In this document: piece after piece, positions 6,581 to 15,906 of the stretch
How the letters are laid out: the number at the start of each line of letters is the position of its first letter
Numbering within the stretch: position 1 is the stretch's first letter
From: Propionibacterium sp.
Lineage (GTDB): Bacteria > Actinomycetota > Actinomycetes > Propionibacteriales > Propionibacteriaceae
Direction: 5' to 3'
Assembly: GCA_012517965.1 (NCBI GenBank)
Contig: JAAYTZ010000028.1
Location: 1-36,575 of the forward strand
Length of the DNA stretch: 36,575 nucleotides
Position numbers and translations under genes: made by a program
The notes under the pieces: generated by a model
The model's database searches: none
Told to the model about the DNA's origin: nothing
The model's input: the letters and a program-made list of their open reading frames with translations, nothing else

Positions 6581-7339
6581 CTAGCGGGCGGGGCCGTCGG
6601 GGATCGCCACGGCCGGCGTCTCCCGGCTGGCGGACGCCCCCGGCGCCGGTTCCGGGTCGGTCGGGGCGTCCGCGCGGTACAGGCCACGCTTGTTGATGTG
6701 CTGCACGATGCCGTCGGGGACCAGGTACCAGATCGGCAGCCCCGCCGCGACCCGCTGCCGGCAGTCGGTCGACGAGATCGCCAGCGCCGGGATCTCCAGG
6801 AGGGTGACCTTGTCCGAGGGAAGATGCGCGATGTCGGTCTCGTTGAGCGGCACCCCCGGCCGCGAACAACCCACGAAGTGGGCCAGGTCGAACAGATCCT
6901 CCGCCCCACGCCAGGTGAGGATCGACTCGAGGGCGTCCGCGCCGGTGATGAAGAACAGCTCGGTCTCGGGTCCACGGCGGGCCCGCAGGTCCCGGAGCGT
7001 GTCGACGGTGTAGGTGTCGCCGCCCCGTTCGATGTCGACGCGGCTCACCGAGAACTTCGGGTTGGACGCCGTGGCGATGACCGTCATCAGGTAACGATCC
7101 TCGGCGGGCGACACCTTTCGGTCGCGCTTCTGCCACGGCGTGCCGGTCGGCACGAACACCACCTCGTTGAGGTTGAAGCGGGCCGCCACCTCGCTGCCGG
7201 CCACCAGGTGGCCGTGGTGAATCGGGTCGAACGTTCCGCCCATGACGCCCAGGCGCCAGGGCCGCCCCGGCCGGTGCGACGCCAGCGGGCCGGGATCGCC
7301 CGCCGCCACCTGTGGCTGCGCGGGCTCGCCGAGGTTCAT
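6581..7339 (-). CDS. nadD: Nicotinate-nucleotide adenylyltransferase
   Basis: A 252-residue enzyme that joins nicotinate mononucleotide and ATP to give deamido-NAD. [12 protein letters not shown] near residue 34 is the nucleotidyltransferase G-x-F-x-P-x-H-x-G-H motif. The C-terminal [10 protein letters not shown] matches the I-S-S-T-x-x-R signature. The first 28 residues and a proline-rich C-terminal tail (from about 220) are extra to the catalytic fold. The ATG at 7339 overlaps the stop of the upstream small membrane gene by one base (TGATG), which suggests coupled translation. nadE, for the next and final step of NAD synthesis, is also in this window at 18237. Confidence 0.94.
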   Translation of the reverse strand: MNLGEPAQPQVAAGDPGPLASHRPGRPWRLGVMGGTFDPIHHGHLVAGSEVAARFNLNEVVFVPTGTPWQKRDRKVSPAEDRYLMTVIATASNPKFSVSRVDIERGGDTYTVDTLRDLRARRGPETELFFITGADALESILTWRGAEDLFDLAHFVGCSRPGVPLNETDIAHLPSDKVTLLEIPALAISSTDCRQRVAAGLPIWYLVPDGIVQHINKRGLYRADAPTDPEPAPGASASRETPAVAIPDGPAR

Positions 7340-7479
7340 CAGCTGTGCGGCCGGCCGGCCCCGAAGCCGTGCAGGATGGCCATCGCGGCGACGAGGATGA
7401 GGAACACGACGACGCCGATGGCGATGTTGACGGGCAGCGGGCCGTTCGCGTGATGCACGGTCTCCAGGAGGTACCTCAT
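7339..7479 (-). CDS. Small single-pass membrane protein
   Basis: A 46-residue protein starting [11 protein letters not shown] hydrophobic helix of about 20 residues (from [20 protein letters not shown]) is followed by the short polar tail [10 protein letters not shown]. The ATG at 7479 has AGGAG-type sequence downstream rather than upstream, so the start is not certain. Coding is supported by its fit between proA (64 bp away) and nadD (one-base TGATG overlap) and by the well formed transmembrane segment. The function is unknown. Small membrane proteins of this size are easily missed by gene finders. Confidence 0.65.
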   Translation of the reverse strand: MRYLLETVHHANGPLPVNIAIGVVVFLILVAAMAILHGFGAGRPHS

Positions 7480-7543
7480 GGGCGGAGCATAGCGACCGCG
7501 CTCCGCGCTGGGCAGCGGTCGCCGCCGAGGGGAACGTGCGCCG

Positions 7544-8785
7544 TCAGCCGCGCACCTGCCCCGACCCGGTCACCACGTACTTCGTCGACGTCATCTCCGG
7601 CAGCGCCATCGGCCCACGTGCGTGCAGCTTCTGCGTCGAGATGCCGATCTCGGCCCCGAACCCGAACTCGCCCCCATCGACGAACCGCGACGACGCGTTC
7701 ACCAGGACGGCGGCGGCGTCCACCTCGGCGACGAACCGGTCGGCGGCCGCCAGCGACGTCGTCACGATCGTCTCCGAGTGGCCGGTAGTGTGCGCGCGGA
7801 TGTGCTCGATGGCCTCCTCCAGCGAGTCCACGACCCGGCAGGCCAGGTCGAGGGAGAGGTACTCGCCGTCGAACTCGTCGGGGCCGGCCGGCACCACGGC
7901 GTCCGAGACGGCGCACACCTCGGGGGTGCCGTGGACGGTCACGCCGGCGGCCGCCAGCGCGGCCAGGGCGCGCGGCAGGAAGCTGTCCGCGATGGCGGCG
8001 TGCACGAGCAGCGTCTCGCAGGCGTTGCAGACCGACGGCCGCTGCACCTTGGCGTTCAGCAGGATCGCCAGCGCCATCTCCTCGTCGGCGGTGGCGTCCA
8101 CGTACAGGTGGCAGTTCCCGGTGCCCGTCTCGATGACCGGCACCCTGGCGCCCTCCACGACGGCTTTGATGAGCCCGGCGCCACCCCGCGGGATCAACAC
8201 GTCGACCAGCCCTCGGGCTGCCATGAGTTCGCCGGTGACCTCCCGGTCCCCCTCGACCAGTTGCACGGACGCCCGAGGCAGGCCCGCGGCCGCCAGGCCG
8301 TCCTGGAGAGCCGCCACCACGGCGCGGTTGGACCGCAGCGCCGACGACGAACCGCGCAGCAACGCCGCGTTGCCGGACTTCACGCAGATCCCCGCGGCGT
8401 CGGCGGTGACGTTGGGCCGAGCCTCGTAGATGATGCCGACGACGCCGAACGGCACCCGCACCTGACGCACCTGGACGCCGTTGGGGTTCGTCCAGCCGCG
8501 CACCACGTCGCCGACCGGGTCGGGCAGCGCCGCCAGGTCGCGCAGGCCCCCCACCATGCCGGCGATCCGCGCCGGCGTGAGCGCCAGGCGGTCCAGCAGC
8601 GCGCCGGGGGTGCCGGACGCCCGGGCGGCGGCGAGATCCGCGGCGTTCGCCTCGAGCACGGACGCCTCGGCCGCGCCGAGGGCGTCCGCCATGGACTGCA
8701 GGGCGGCGTCCTTGAGCGAGCGCCGCGCCGTGGCGAGCGTCCGGGACGCCGACCGCGCGGCCTGGGCCTGGTCGGTGAAGGTCAT
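7544..8785 (-). CDS. proA: Gamma-glutamyl phosphate reductase
   Basis: A 413-residue NADPH-dependent enzyme that reduces gamma-glutamyl phosphate to glutamate semialdehyde in proline synthesis. It has the aldehyde dehydrogenase-like fold: [18 protein letters not shown] near 110-130, then [11 protein letters not shown]. The catalytic cysteine is in [29 protein letters not shown] is the C-terminal signature. Length is normal. Start: ATG 8785 lies exactly 6 nt after a TACCAT box, so the mRNA is probably leaderless; an in-frame ATG at 8793 inside the box is less likely. It is separated from proB by a lipoprotein gene of opposite strand, so proBA is split here. Confidence 0.95.
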   Translation of the reverse strand: MTFTDQAQAARSASRTLATARRSLKDAALQSMADALGAAEASVLEANAADLAAARASGTPGALLDRLALTPARIAGMVGGLRDLAALPDPVGDVVRGWTNPNGVQVRQVRVPFGVVGIIYEARPNVTADAAGICVKSGNAALLRGSSSALRSNRAVVAALQDGLAAAGLPRASVQLVEGDREVTGELMAARGLVDVLIPRGGAGLIKAVVEGARVPVIETGTGNCHLYVDATADEEMALAILLNAKVQRPSVCNACETLLVHAAIADSFLPRALAALAAAGVTVHGTPEVCAVSDAVVPAGPDEFDGEYLSLDLACRVVDSLEEAIEHIRAHTTGHSETIVTTSLAAADRFVAEVDAAAVLVNASSRFVDGGEFGFGAEIGISTQKLHARGPMALPEMTSTKYVVTGSGQVRG

Positions 8786-8791
8786 GAAGGC

Positions 8792-8819
8792 ATGGTACGG
8801 CGGGGCGCACCGATACCCT
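8792..8819. promoter_or_regulatory. Divergent promoters of proA and the lipoprotein gene
   Basis: On the minus strand TACCAT (8792-8797) stands 6 nt before the proA ATG, the spacing of a leaderless start. On the plus strand TACCCT (8814-8819) would start a transcript about 20 nt before the lipoprotein ATG, leaving room for its GAGGAG ribosome site. Clear -35 boxes were not found. Confidence 0.5.
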
Positions 8820-8845
8820 GGACCCATCCAGCGCGAGGAGGGCCC

Positions 8846-9493
8846 ATGAGGATGCACCCGACGGCCCTGGCCGCACTGTTCCTGCTCAGCGCCTGCGCCC
8901 CGGCGCCCGCCTCCACCCCGCCGGCCGCCAGCACGTCCGACGCACCGAGCGCCACGGCCCCGGTCGCGCCACCCACGCCCACGACCGTCCCGTCCTCGCC
9001 CGGCGAGACGTCGGCGTCTCCCGCGCGGCCCACGGGACTGCCCACCCCCCACGCCCCCACCCCGGACGCCCCCACCCCGGGCCCCGAGGACAGTCTGGAG
9101 GCGGCCTTCGCCCAGCCGGAGCGCGGCGGCATCGGCGCCTTCCTGAACCGGCACCCCGACTATCTGCCGGGCACCGTGGTGATCGGGGAGGTCATCGTGT
9201 CGGGGTCGGCGCGCGGCCCGCTCGAGCTCACGTTGACCGGCGTGCCCGCCGGCACCACCCGGATGTTCATGACGATCGCCTGCGTCGACAGCCGCCCCTA
9301 CCGGATGGAGTTGTCGCGGGCCGACGGCACCCTGGTCGGCGCGAGCTGGGCCGACTCGTGCGGCTACTGGGGCGGGCTCAACGGCTACACCACCACCCCG
9401 TTCGCGGCGACCGCCCCGCCGACGCGGTTCACGATCACCGTCGACTCCGGCACCCGGTACAGCTACGTGCTCTACGCCTCGCCGGGGCGCTGA
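8846..9493 (+). CDS. Lipoprotein with Pro/Thr/Ser-rich linker
   Basis: A 215-residue secreted lipoprotein of unknown function. A short signal peptide ends in the lipobox L-L-S-A-C with the lipidated C17. About 80 residues of Ala/Pro/Thr/Ser linker follow (to about residue 95, including repeated A-P-T-P-D-A-P-T-P), as in cell-wall-spanning tethers. The globular C-terminal part (about 105-215) has a beta-sandwich look: [25 protein letters not shown], and two cysteines that could form a disulphide (A-C-V-D-S and D-S-C-G-Y). I do not recognise the domain. The ATG at 8846 has GAGGAG upstream. Its last 22 bp overlap the 3' end of proB on the opposite strand. Confidence 0.85.
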   Translation: MRMHPTALAALFLLSACAPAPASTPPAASTSDAPSATAPVAPPTPTTVPSSPGETSASPARPTGLPTPHAPTPDAPTPGPEDSLEAAFAQPERGGIGAFLNRHPDYLPGTVVIGEVIVSGSARGPLELTLTGVPAGTTRMFMTIACVDSRPYRMELSRADGTLVGASWADSCGYWGGLNGYTTTPFAATAPPTRFTITVDSGTRYSYVLYASPGR

Positions 9494-10617
9494 TCCTCGA
9501 CGACCACCCGCCGTTTCACGATGAGCTGGTCCCGGTGCACCAACTCGCGGTCGAACTCGGCCCCGTGCTCGGCGACCAAGGCACGGGTCGACCGGCCCAT
9601 GAGCCGCGGGATATCGGCGGAGTCGTAGTTGACGATGCCGCGGGCGACGATGGCGCCCGCCCGGTCGACGAGCCGCACCGGGTCTCCGGCCTGGAATTCC
9701 CCACGACACTCGACGACCCCCGCCGGCAGCAGCGACGCCTTGCGTTGGGTCAGCGCCGTCACCGCCCCGTCGTCGATCACGAGTTCGCCCCGGACCTTCG
9801 AGGCGTAGGCGAGCCACAACAGCTTCCGGGACCGCGACTTGCCGGTCGGCAGGAACAGCGTGCCGACGTCGCGGCCGGCCAGGGCATCCGCCACGTGATC
9901 GGTGGCCGCGAGCAGCACCGGAATGCCGGAGTCGGTGGCGATGCGCGCCGCCTCGATCTTCGTCGCCATGCCGCCGGTGCCCACCGCCGACCCGGCCCGC
10001 GAGGTGTCCACCTCGAGCATCGACACGTCCTCCACGAGGTCGATGCGTTCCGCGCCCGGGTCGTTCGGATGGGCGGTGTACAGGGCGTCCACGTCGCTGA
10101 GCAGGATCAGGGCGTCGGCCCGCACCAGGTGCGCCACCAGGGCCGCGAGCCGGTCGTTGTCGCCGAAGCGGATCTCGTGGGTGGCCACCGTGTCGTTCTC
10201 GTTGACGATCGGCAGCACGCCCAACTCCAGCAGCCGCGTGAAGGTGCGCAGCGCGTTGGAATAGGTCGTCTTGCGGGTGACGTCGTCGACGGTGAGCAGC
10301 ACCTGGCCGACCAGGACGCCGCGGGCGTTGAAAAGCTGGGAGTACTTCTCCAGCAGGACGCCCTGGCCCACGGACGCGGCGGCCTGCTGCGACGCCAGGT
10401 CGCGCGGCCGCGTACGCATCTGCAGCGGGCCCATGCCGGCCGCGATGGCACCCGACGACACCAGCACCACCTGGCGCCCCTGCTCGCGGGCCGTCGCCAG
10501 GGCGTCCACGAGGGCGAACAGGTGGCGACCGTCGAGGCGCCCGCCGGGGCCGGTGATGGACGACGAGCCGACCTTGACGACGATGCGCCGGGCGTTGCCG
10601 ATGTGGGTGCGCTTCAC
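9472..10617 (-). CDS. proB: Glutamate 5-kinase
   Basis: A 381-residue enzyme that phosphorylates glutamate on its gamma-carboxyl, the first and feedback-controlled step of proline synthesis. The amino acid kinase domain starts [13 protein letters not shown] and continues [11 protein letters not shown]. It then has V-N-E-N-D-T-V and [12 protein letters not shown], and ends with the [15 protein letters not shown] motif. The C-terminal third (from about 285) is the PUA domain, which includes [15 protein letters not shown]. The GTG start at 10617 overlaps the obgE stop by 4 bp (GTGA), as in the usual obgE-proB pair. proA lies beyond a convergent lipoprotein gene. Confidence 0.95.
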   Translation of the reverse strand: MKRTHIGNARRIVVKVGSSSITGPGGRLDGRHLFALVDALATAREQGRQVVLVSSGAIAAGMGPLQMRTRPRDLASQQAAASVGQGVLLEKYSQLFNARGVLVGQVLLTVDDVTRKTTYSNALRTFTRLLELGVLPIVNENDTVATHEIRFGDNDRLAALVAHLVRADALILLSDVDALYTAHPNDPGAERIDLVEDVSMLEVDTSRAGSAVGTGGMATKIEAARIATDSGIPVLLAATDHVADALAGRDVGTLFLPTGKSRSRKLLWLAYASKVRGELVIDDGAVTALTQRKASLLPAGVVECRGEFQAGDPVRLVDRAGAIVARGIVNYDSADIPRLMGRSTRALVAEHGAEFDRELVHRDQLIVKRRVVVEDQRPGEA

Positions 10618-12119
10618 TCGTCCCAGCCCTCGCCCTCGTCGAGGCCGTAGGAGGCGATCCGGGTGGCCCGTTCGGCCTCCGTCTCGGCCTTCCGGGCGTG
10701 GTACTCGGCGTCCAGTTCGCGCCGGCGGCGCACCGACTCGCGCTCGGTGTGCAGGCGCTGATCGTCGCCCCGCCGGGCGAGGATCTCGGCCCCCGCCTCG
10801 ATCTGGGGGGCGAAGTCGAAGACCACCGGATGCTCGCCGGCCCCGATGGCGACGGCGTCGCCGGGCCGGGCGCCGAGCCGCAACAGTTCCTCCTCGATGC
10901 CGAGGCGGGTGAACCGGTCCGCGAGGTAGCCGACCGCCTCGGGGTTGGCGAAGTCGGTCTGCTTGACCCAGCGTTCCGGCTTCTCGCCACGGACGCGCCA
11001 CACGAACCCGCCCTCACCGTCGCCCATGCGCCGGATCGTGAACTCGGGGGCGCCTTGGACCGGCTTGGGCCGGAGCACGATGCGGGCGGGCGCGGGAGGC
11101 GGCGCCTCGCGCCGTCGCTGCGCCACCAGGTCGGCGAGGTGGAAGGTCAGCGCCCGCAGCCCCTCGCCGGTCTTCGTCGACACCGCGAACACCGGCAGGC
11201 CGCGGGCCTCGAGGTCGGGGCGCACGATCTCGGCCAGTTCGCGGGCGTCCGGGATGTCGATCTTGTTGAGCACCACGAGCCGGGGGCGGTCCTCGAGCCC
11301 ACCGTGCGCGGCCAGTTCGCGCTCGATGACGTCGAGATCGGTCAGCGGATCCCGGCCCGGCTCGTACGTGGCGCAGTCGATGACGTGGGCGATGGCCAGG
11401 CACCGTTCGATGTGCCGCAGGAACGCGTGGCCGAGGCCGCGGCCCTCCGAGGCGCCCTCGATGAGCCCGGGCACGTCGGCGACGGTGTACGTTACGGCCC
11501 CCGCCACCACCACCCCCAGGTTCGGCACCAGCGTGGTGAAGGGGTAGTCGGCGATCTTGGGCCGGGCCCGGCTGATCGCGGCGATCAGCGACGACTTGCC
11601 GGCCGAGGGGAAACCCACCAGCCCGACGTCCGCCAGCACCTTGAGTTCGAGCCGGACGGTCCGCGACTCGCCCTCCTCGCCCAGCAGGGCGAAGCCGGGC
11701 GCCTTCCGGGTGCTGGACGCCAGCGCCGCGTTCCCCAGCCCGCCGCGGCCGCCCGCGGCGACGACGACCTCGGCGCCGGCCCCCACCAGGTCGGCCAGCA
11801 CCTCGCCGGTGTCGGCGTCGGAGACGATGGTGCCATCGGGCACGCTCAACACGACGTCGGCACCGTCGGCCCCGGCCCGGAAGTCGCCCTGGCCGGGCTG
11901 GCCGTTCTCCGCACGCCGCCACGACTGGCGGTGGTACTCCACGAGGGTGGTCAGCCCGGGATCGACCCGCAGGATCACCGAGCCGCCGTTGCCGCCGTTG
12001 CCGCCGTCGGGGCCGCCGAGCGGCTTGAACTTCTCGCGGTGCACCGAGGCGCAGCCGTGCCCCCCGTTGCCGCCGGCGACGTGCAGGGTCGCGGAATCGA
12101 CGAAGGAGGGAATGGCCAT
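10614..12119 (-). CDS. obgE: GTPase ObgE
   Basis: A 501-residue Obg GTPase that binds the 50S subunit and links ribosome assembly to growth state. The N-terminal Obg fold (1-160) has the glycine-rich loops (G-G-N-G-G-H-G-C and G-G-N-G-G-N-G-G). The G domain carries G-F-P-S-A-G-K-S-S (G1), Y-P-F-T-T-L (G2), D-V-P-G-L-I-E-G-A (G3) and N-K-I-D (G4). The C-terminal OCT domain contains [15 protein letters not shown] charged tail of about 60 residues (R/E/A-rich) follows, as in other actinobacterial Obg proteins. The ATG at 12119 starts M-A-I-P-S-F-V-D. proB overlaps its end. Confidence 0.95.
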   Translation of the reverse strand: MAIPSFVDSATLHVAGGNGGHGCASVHREKFKPLGGPDGGNGGNGGSVILRVDPGLTTLVEYHRQSWRRAENGQPGQGDFRAGADGADVVLSVPDGTIVSDADTGEVLADLVGAGAEVVVAAGGRGGLGNAALASSTRKAPGFALLGEEGESRTVRLELKVLADVGLVGFPSAGKSSLIAAISRARPKIADYPFTTLVPNLGVVVAGAVTYTVADVPGLIEGASEGRGLGHAFLRHIERCLAIAHVIDCATYEPGRDPLTDLDVIERELAAHGGLEDRPRLVVLNKIDIPDARELAEIVRPDLEARGLPVFAVSTKTGEGLRALTFHLADLVAQRRREAPPPAPARIVLRPKPVQGAPEFTIRRMGDGEGGFVWRVRGEKPERWVKQTDFANPEAVGYLADRFTRLGIEEELLRLGARPGDAVAIGAGEHPVVFDFAPQIEAGAEILARRGDDQRLHTERESVRRRRELDAEYHARKAETEAERATRIASYGLDEGEGWDE

Positions 12120-12151
12120 GCGGGCGAGTCTATCCGCCGGTGCTGCGGGCC

Positions 12152-12547
12152 TCAGTCGCCGTACGTGCTCTGGTCGAGGCCCGGGAAGCCGCGGAGAGCC
12201 TCCAGCGCGCGCCGCTCCTTCTTGGTGGGCCGGCCCGTTCCGCGCTCCCGGACCGCGATGCGGCCCGCCATCGCGGGGATCGGCGGGGGCTTCTCCGGCG
12301 TCCGGTCGACGTAGGCCTTGACGGCCAGCGACGCGCCGACGCGCTTGGTCAGGCTGGGGTCGACGACCTCGACGATGCGCACGTCGTCGTCCCGCCAGAC
12401 CCGGACGATGTCCCCCGGCTTGATCTCGGCCGCCGGCTTCACGGCCTCGTCGTTGACCTTGACGTGTCCCCCGCGGACGCCCGCGGTCGCGGCAGAGCGC
12501 GTCTTGTACAGCCGCACCGCCCACAGCCACGAGTCGAGGCGCGCCAT
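12152..12547 (-). CDS. S4-domain RNA-binding protein (Hsp15-like)
   Basis: A 131-residue protein. The first 60 residues form an S4 RNA-binding domain: [18 protein letters not shown], then [11 protein letters not shown] strand follows with G-D-I-V-R-V-W, and the rest is a basic, proline-containing tail (R-P-T-K-K-E-R-R). The layout and length match the Hsp15/HslR group, which in E. coli recognises stalled 50S subunits carrying peptidyl-tRNA. It begins 1 bp after the GH3 stop and is followed 32 bp later by obgE. The location beside obgE suggests a ribosome-related role; the exact target is not shown. Confidence 0.88.
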   Translation of the reverse strand: MARLDSWLWAVRLYKTRSAATAGVRGGHVKVNDEAVKPAAEIKPGDIVRVWRDDDVRIVEVVDPSLTKRVGASLAVKAYVDRTPEKPPPIPAMAGRIAVRERGTGRPTKKERRALEALRGFPGLDQSTYGD

Positions 12548-12548
12548 C

Positions 12549-14651
12549 TCACCCCGCGTAGCTCAGCCCGTGGCCGAGCCGGTAGACGTTCCCGTCGACG
12601 TCCGTGTAGGCGTAGGTGACCCCCTCCGGCATGTACTGCTCCTTGGCGAACCCCGGCACGTCGTTGGGCGAGACGCACAGCCCGTCGGCGTCCACCGCGA
12701 TGACCGCCTCGGAGGCGGGCAGGGTGATGGGCAGCCGCCCCGCCGGGGGGAACGCGCCGCTGATCACGTCGTACTGGGCGTCGTAGAACGTCGAGAAGCC
12801 GGCCAGCAGGCCGTCCGCGAGCGGCTCGATCCCGTCCAGGATCCAAGGAAGCGACACGTTCACGCTGACGATGACCTTCTGGCCCTTCGCCCGCGCGGCC
12901 ACGCACAGGTCACGGAACCGTTGGATGCCGGTGACGGTGGTCTCCGGGTACCAGTCCCCGTTCAGACCGCGCACCGGCTTGTCCTCGCAGAGGGTGAGCT
13001 CGAGCAGCCCCGCGGTGGCGCTGAAGTAGTTGCCCGACTGCGGGTCGAGGAACAGCACGAGGGCGTCCGCCGCCTCCGGCACCTCCACGAGCTCCAGGCC
13101 GGACGCCGCCCGCGCCTGCTCGCGCGCCTCCCGCGTCTTCTTGCCCGACTGGCGCGGGTCCTTGTGGAAGACCTCCACGTAGACCGACGTGCCGGCGGCC
13201 AGCGGCAACGCGCCGTCGCGGTTCTTGAGCAGGATGACCGACTTGCGGTGCGTCTCGTCGGCCAGCGCCCACCCGCCGGAGGCTCGGACGGTGGCGTCCG
13301 CGGCGGCGGCGTCCACGTAGGTCTTGTCGTCGAACAGGCCCAGGGTGAACATCTCGACCAGCAGGCGCTGGCAGGCCTCGTCGAGGCGGGCCCGACTGAT
13401 CCAGCCGTTGGTGACGGCCGCCTTCAGGTCCTCGATGTTGTTGCTGTCGGCGATGAGGTCGGTGCCCGCCATCACGGCCTTCGCGAAGCGCTCGGCGCGG
13501 CTCAGGTCTTCGACGCCCCAGCACATGTTGTCGGTGATGCCCGAGTCGGAGTTGACGTAGCCGGTGAAGCCCAGTTGGCCGCGCAGCACGTCGTTGAGGA
13601 AGTAGTGGTTGAAGGCGAAGCCGACCTCCTCGTAGGGCACGTCGACGCCGTCGACGGCCTGCACCACCGAGCGCTTGATCGAAGGCGCCGAGTAGTACGG
13701 CATGAACGAGGACGCCTTCACGGCGGCCTTGAACGGCGGCAGGTGGAATGCGTCGAGGCTGCCCGGCGTCGGGTAGCAGTTCCACTTGCCTTCCTTGTAG
13801 TGCGGATCGAAGCCGTTCTCGCGCGGACCGCCCCCCGGGAAGTGCTTGATCGTGGTGGCGAGGGAGTCCGGGCCCAGTTCGTCGCCCTGCAGGCCGCGCA
13901 CGAGGCGTCCGACGATCTCGGCGACCAGCTCGGGGGACTCGCCGAACGTGCCGTAGATGCGCTGCCAGCGCGGGTCGGTGACGACGTCGGCCATGTACAG
14001 ATAGCCCTTGCGCAGGCCGCAGGCCAGCCACTCGGTGCGCACCGCTTCGGCGAACCCGTCGACCAGGGACGCGTCGCCCCCCTTGGCCTGGTCGCCGAGG
14101 ACGGCGGCGGCGATGCCCATCGTCGCGGGGAAGGTCGAGAAGATGCCGACGGCGTCGTTCATGCCGAAGACCATCTCGCCGTTCTCGTTGCGCGAGTTGG
14201 ACGCGATGATGCACGGGATGCCCAGCCGGGTCTGCTCGCAGACCTCGTTCATCGCGTTGACCCAAGCAGCCAGCCGGCTGGGGGGCTCGTTCTCACGCAG
14301 GATGAAGTGCCGCAGGTGCATCTGCTGGATCGTGTGCGTGGTCGGGAAGACCTTGCGGGTGGCGAAGATCGAGGTGCCCGCCTCGATCACCCGCTCGTCG
14401 AGGATGCCGTCGTGCGACGTCGGTTCGCCCTCGGCCAGCTGATACCCCGTGAACCGGGTGTTGATCAGCATGAGACCGACCTTCTCGTCGACGTCCATGC
14501 GGCCGACGAGATCGGCCGCCCGCTCGGCGGGGGTGAGCCGCCAGTCCTCGTACGGGTCCAGCCGGCCGTTGCCGTTGAGATCCTTGAACAGGAGGCCGTC
14601 CGCCTCCACGAGCTGCTTGGACCGGACTTCGAGCTTCTTCTGCTGGGGCAT
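12549..14651 (-). CDS. Cytosolic glycoside hydrolase family 3 enzyme
   Basis: A 700-residue GH3 glycosidase. Enzymes of this family hydrolyse beta-glucosides, xylosides or related linkages from the non-reducing end. The TIM-barrel domain carries T-I-K-H-F-P-G-G and, at G-Y-V-N-S-D-S-G, the probable nucleophile D369. A second alpha/beta domain follows, recognisable from S-V-I-L-L-K-N...L-P-L. The protein ends right at G-H-G-L-S-Y-A-G, so the C-terminal FnIII domain common in GH3 is missing. Residues 24-35 (DLNGNGRLDPYE) make a perfect EF-hand-type calcium loop. No signal peptide is present. ATG 14651 is chosen over an upstream ATG at 14684 because AAGAGGT lies seven bases before it. The substrate is unknown. 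Confidence 0.9.
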   Translation of the reverse strand: MPQQKKLEVRSKQLVEADGLLFKDLNGNGRLDPYEDWRLTPAERAADLVGRMDVDEKVGLMLINTRFTGYQLAEGEPTSHDGILDERVIEAGTSIFATRKVFPTTHTIQQMHLRHFILRENEPPSRLAAWVNAMNEVCEQTRLGIPCIIASNSRNENGEMVFGMNDAVGIFSTFPATMGIAAAVLGDQAKGGDASLVDGFAEAVRTEWLACGLRKGYLYMADVVTDPRWQRIYGTFGESPELVAEIVGRLVRGLQGDELGPDSLATTIKHFPGGGPRENGFDPHYKEGKWNCYPTPGSLDAFHLPPFKAAVKASSFMPYYSAPSIKRSVVQAVDGVDVPYEEVGFAFNHYFLNDVLRGQLGFTGYVNSDSGITDNMCWGVEDLSRAERFAKAVMAGTDLIADSNNIEDLKAAVTNGWISRARLDEACQRLLVEMFTLGLFDDKTYVDAAAADATVRASGGWALADETHRKSVILLKNRDGALPLAAGTSVYVEVFHKDPRQSGKKTREAREQARAASGLELVEVPEAADALVLFLDPQSGNYFSATAGLLELTLCEDKPVRGLNGDWYPETTVTGIQRFRDLCVAARAKGQKVIVSVNVSLPWILDGIEPLADGLLAGFSTFYDAQYDVISGAFPPAGRLPITLPASEAVIAVDADGLCVSPNDVPGFAKEQYMPEGVTYAYTDVDGNVYRLGHGLSYAG

Positions 14652-14748
14652 GTGTCGACCTCTTTGTCGCCGCGGGTTGTTCACCGGAGACTACGACAGG
14701 CCCCCGACAATCCGCCCGAGGTTGGGGCCGGTTGCCCGGGTCGCCCCC

Positions 14749-15060
14749 CTAACTCGAGAAGAACAGGCTCGCGATGCCGCCCCGGCGCTTGTGCGGGTGG
14801 CCCCAGCCGGGCGCGTACGGCTGGGGCGGGTACTGCTGCGGCGGGTATTGCTGCGCGTACGGCTGGTACTCGGGCTGGCGAGGCTCCCCGGGCCGCCGCT
14901 CGGGCTGCCGGGGCTCGGCCGGCAGCGGCTGGGTGGCGCGCACGATCGCCTCCAGCTCCCCCAGGTCGAGGAAGATCCCCCGACACGACTCGCACTGGTC
15001 GACGTGGACGCCGTTGCGTTCGTAGGTGCGCATGGCGGCCCCGCACTTGGGGCAGGTCAT
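14749..15060 (-). CDS. Zinc-ribbon (TFIIB-type) protein with Q/Y/P-rich tail
   Basis: A 103-residue protein. The first 45 residues hold a zinc ribbon, M-T-C-P-K-C-G-A-A-M then Q-C-E-S-C-R-G-I-F-L-D-L-G-E-L, with two C-x-x-C pairs; this is the zf-TFIIB-like family. The rest is a low-complexity Pro/Gln/Tyr tail (Y-A-Q-Q-Y-P-P-Q-Q-Y-P-P-Q-P-Y) ending with K-R-R-G-G-I-A-S-L-F-F-S-S. The start is ATG 15060; a GTG at 15069, which overlaps the stop of the upstream kinase gene by 4 bp (GTGA), is equally possible. The function of the family is unclear. Confidence 0.8.
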   Translation of the reverse strand: MTCPKCGAAMRTYERNGVHVDQCESCRGIFLDLGELEAIVRATQPLPAEPRQPERRPGEPRQPEYQPYAQQYPPQQYPPQPYAPGWGHPHKRRGGIASLFFSS

Positions 15061-15065
15061 GGTGT

Positions 15066-15839
15066 TCACAGCCGCCACTGTGCCATGCGGGCGCAAGCCG
15101 CCAGCAGTGCCCCGGCTGTGTCGTCGCTGTGACCGGACGCCTCCCGCACGGCACCGATGACGACGGCCGCCCGGGCGGCGTGGTCCAGCGGCGACCCGGC
15201 CCCTCCCGCCGGCCATCGGCCGCCGCCGCGCGTGTAACCCGCCACGAAGGCGGCCCAGTCCCGGTCGGGGAGGATCCCGGCGGCGTGGAATCCGGCCAGC
15301 CGGCCCAGGTCCCAGGCCGGGTGACCGAGGCCCAGGTCGTCGAGGTCGAACAGGACCAGGGCGCCCGTCGGCGTCCGGCCCAGCTGCCCCAGGTGGAAGT
15401 CGCCGTGCACCAGCCGATCGGACGCCGTCGGCGCCGGCCAGCGTCGCAGCAGCTCGGACGCCAGCGGCCGGAGCAGGGCGGCGGCGTCCGCGGGCAGCGC
15501 GGCCGCCGCCCGCAGGGCGCGGGCCAGTCGGGCGGCCCCGCCGTGCGGCTGGAGCGGGGGGACGGGCAGGGTGTGCAGCCGGGCCAGGATCTCCCCCGCC
15601 TCCGCCCACGGCAGGTCGGGATCCCCCGGGGCGAGCGCCGCCACCCGGGGCCAGAGGGTGAGCAGGTCGCCCGAGGGGGCGGCGACAGGGCTTGGGGCCA
15701 GGGGCGCCAGCAGCACCGTCGACCACGGCTCGGCTCCGGCGACCGCCAACTGGGCGGCGAGGAGGGCGGCGTCCGAACCGGGGGCGTGCCGCTTGAGCAC
15801 CACGTCCCCCGCGATCGTCACCACCGCCCGGCCGCTCAT
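15066..15839 (-). CDS. APH-family small-molecule kinase
   Basis: A 257-residue member of the aminoglycoside phosphotransferase-like kinase family. The catalytic loop L-V-H-G-D-F-H-L-G-Q contains H-G-D, with Q in place of the more common N. F-D-L-D-D-L-G-L-G-H-P-A-W-D-L-G supplies the metal-binding aspartate and the D-L motif. The N-terminal V-V-L-K-R-H region gives the ATP-binding lysine, although the N-lobe is short. The substrate may be a sugar, choline-like compound or aminoglycoside; nothing in the sequence decides. It starts at ATG 15839, 22 bp inside the region after the rpmA terminator, and overlaps the next gene by 4 bp if that one uses its GTG. Confidence 0.82.
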   Translation of the reverse strand: MSGRAVVTIAGDVVLKRHAPGSDAALLAAQLAVAGAEPWSTVLLAPLAPSPVAAPSGDLLTLWPRVAALAPGDPDLPWAEAGEILARLHTLPVPPLQPHGGAARLARALRAAAALPADAAALLRPLASELLRRWPAPTASDRLVHGDFHLGQLGRTPTGALVLFDLDDLGLGHPAWDLGRLAGFHAAGILPDRDWAAFVAGYTRGGGRWPAGGAGSPLDHAARAAVVIGAVREASGHSDDTAGALLAACARMAQWRL

Positions 15840-15860
15840 CGGCGTCCGGCCCGGAAAGAC

Positions 15861-15890
15861 CAGAAGGGCGGCCGGTGGGCCGCCCTTCTG
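15861..15890 (-). terminator. Terminator of rplU-rpmA
   Basis: A perfect 13-bp stem, CAGAAGGGCGGCC / GGCCGCCCTTCTG, with loop GGTG lies 17 bp after the rpmA stop. On the minus strand it is followed by GTCTTTCC, a short T-containing run. It separates the ribosomal protein operon from the following kinase gene. Confidence 0.8.
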
Positions 15891-15906
15891 CTCGATTGGT
15901 GTCGCG

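Noticed and set aside
8786-11017. N-terminal extension of the proA frame through proB and into obgE
   Set aside because: The long frame is open by chance; homology starts at ATG 8785 and the proB and obgE genes are in another frame.
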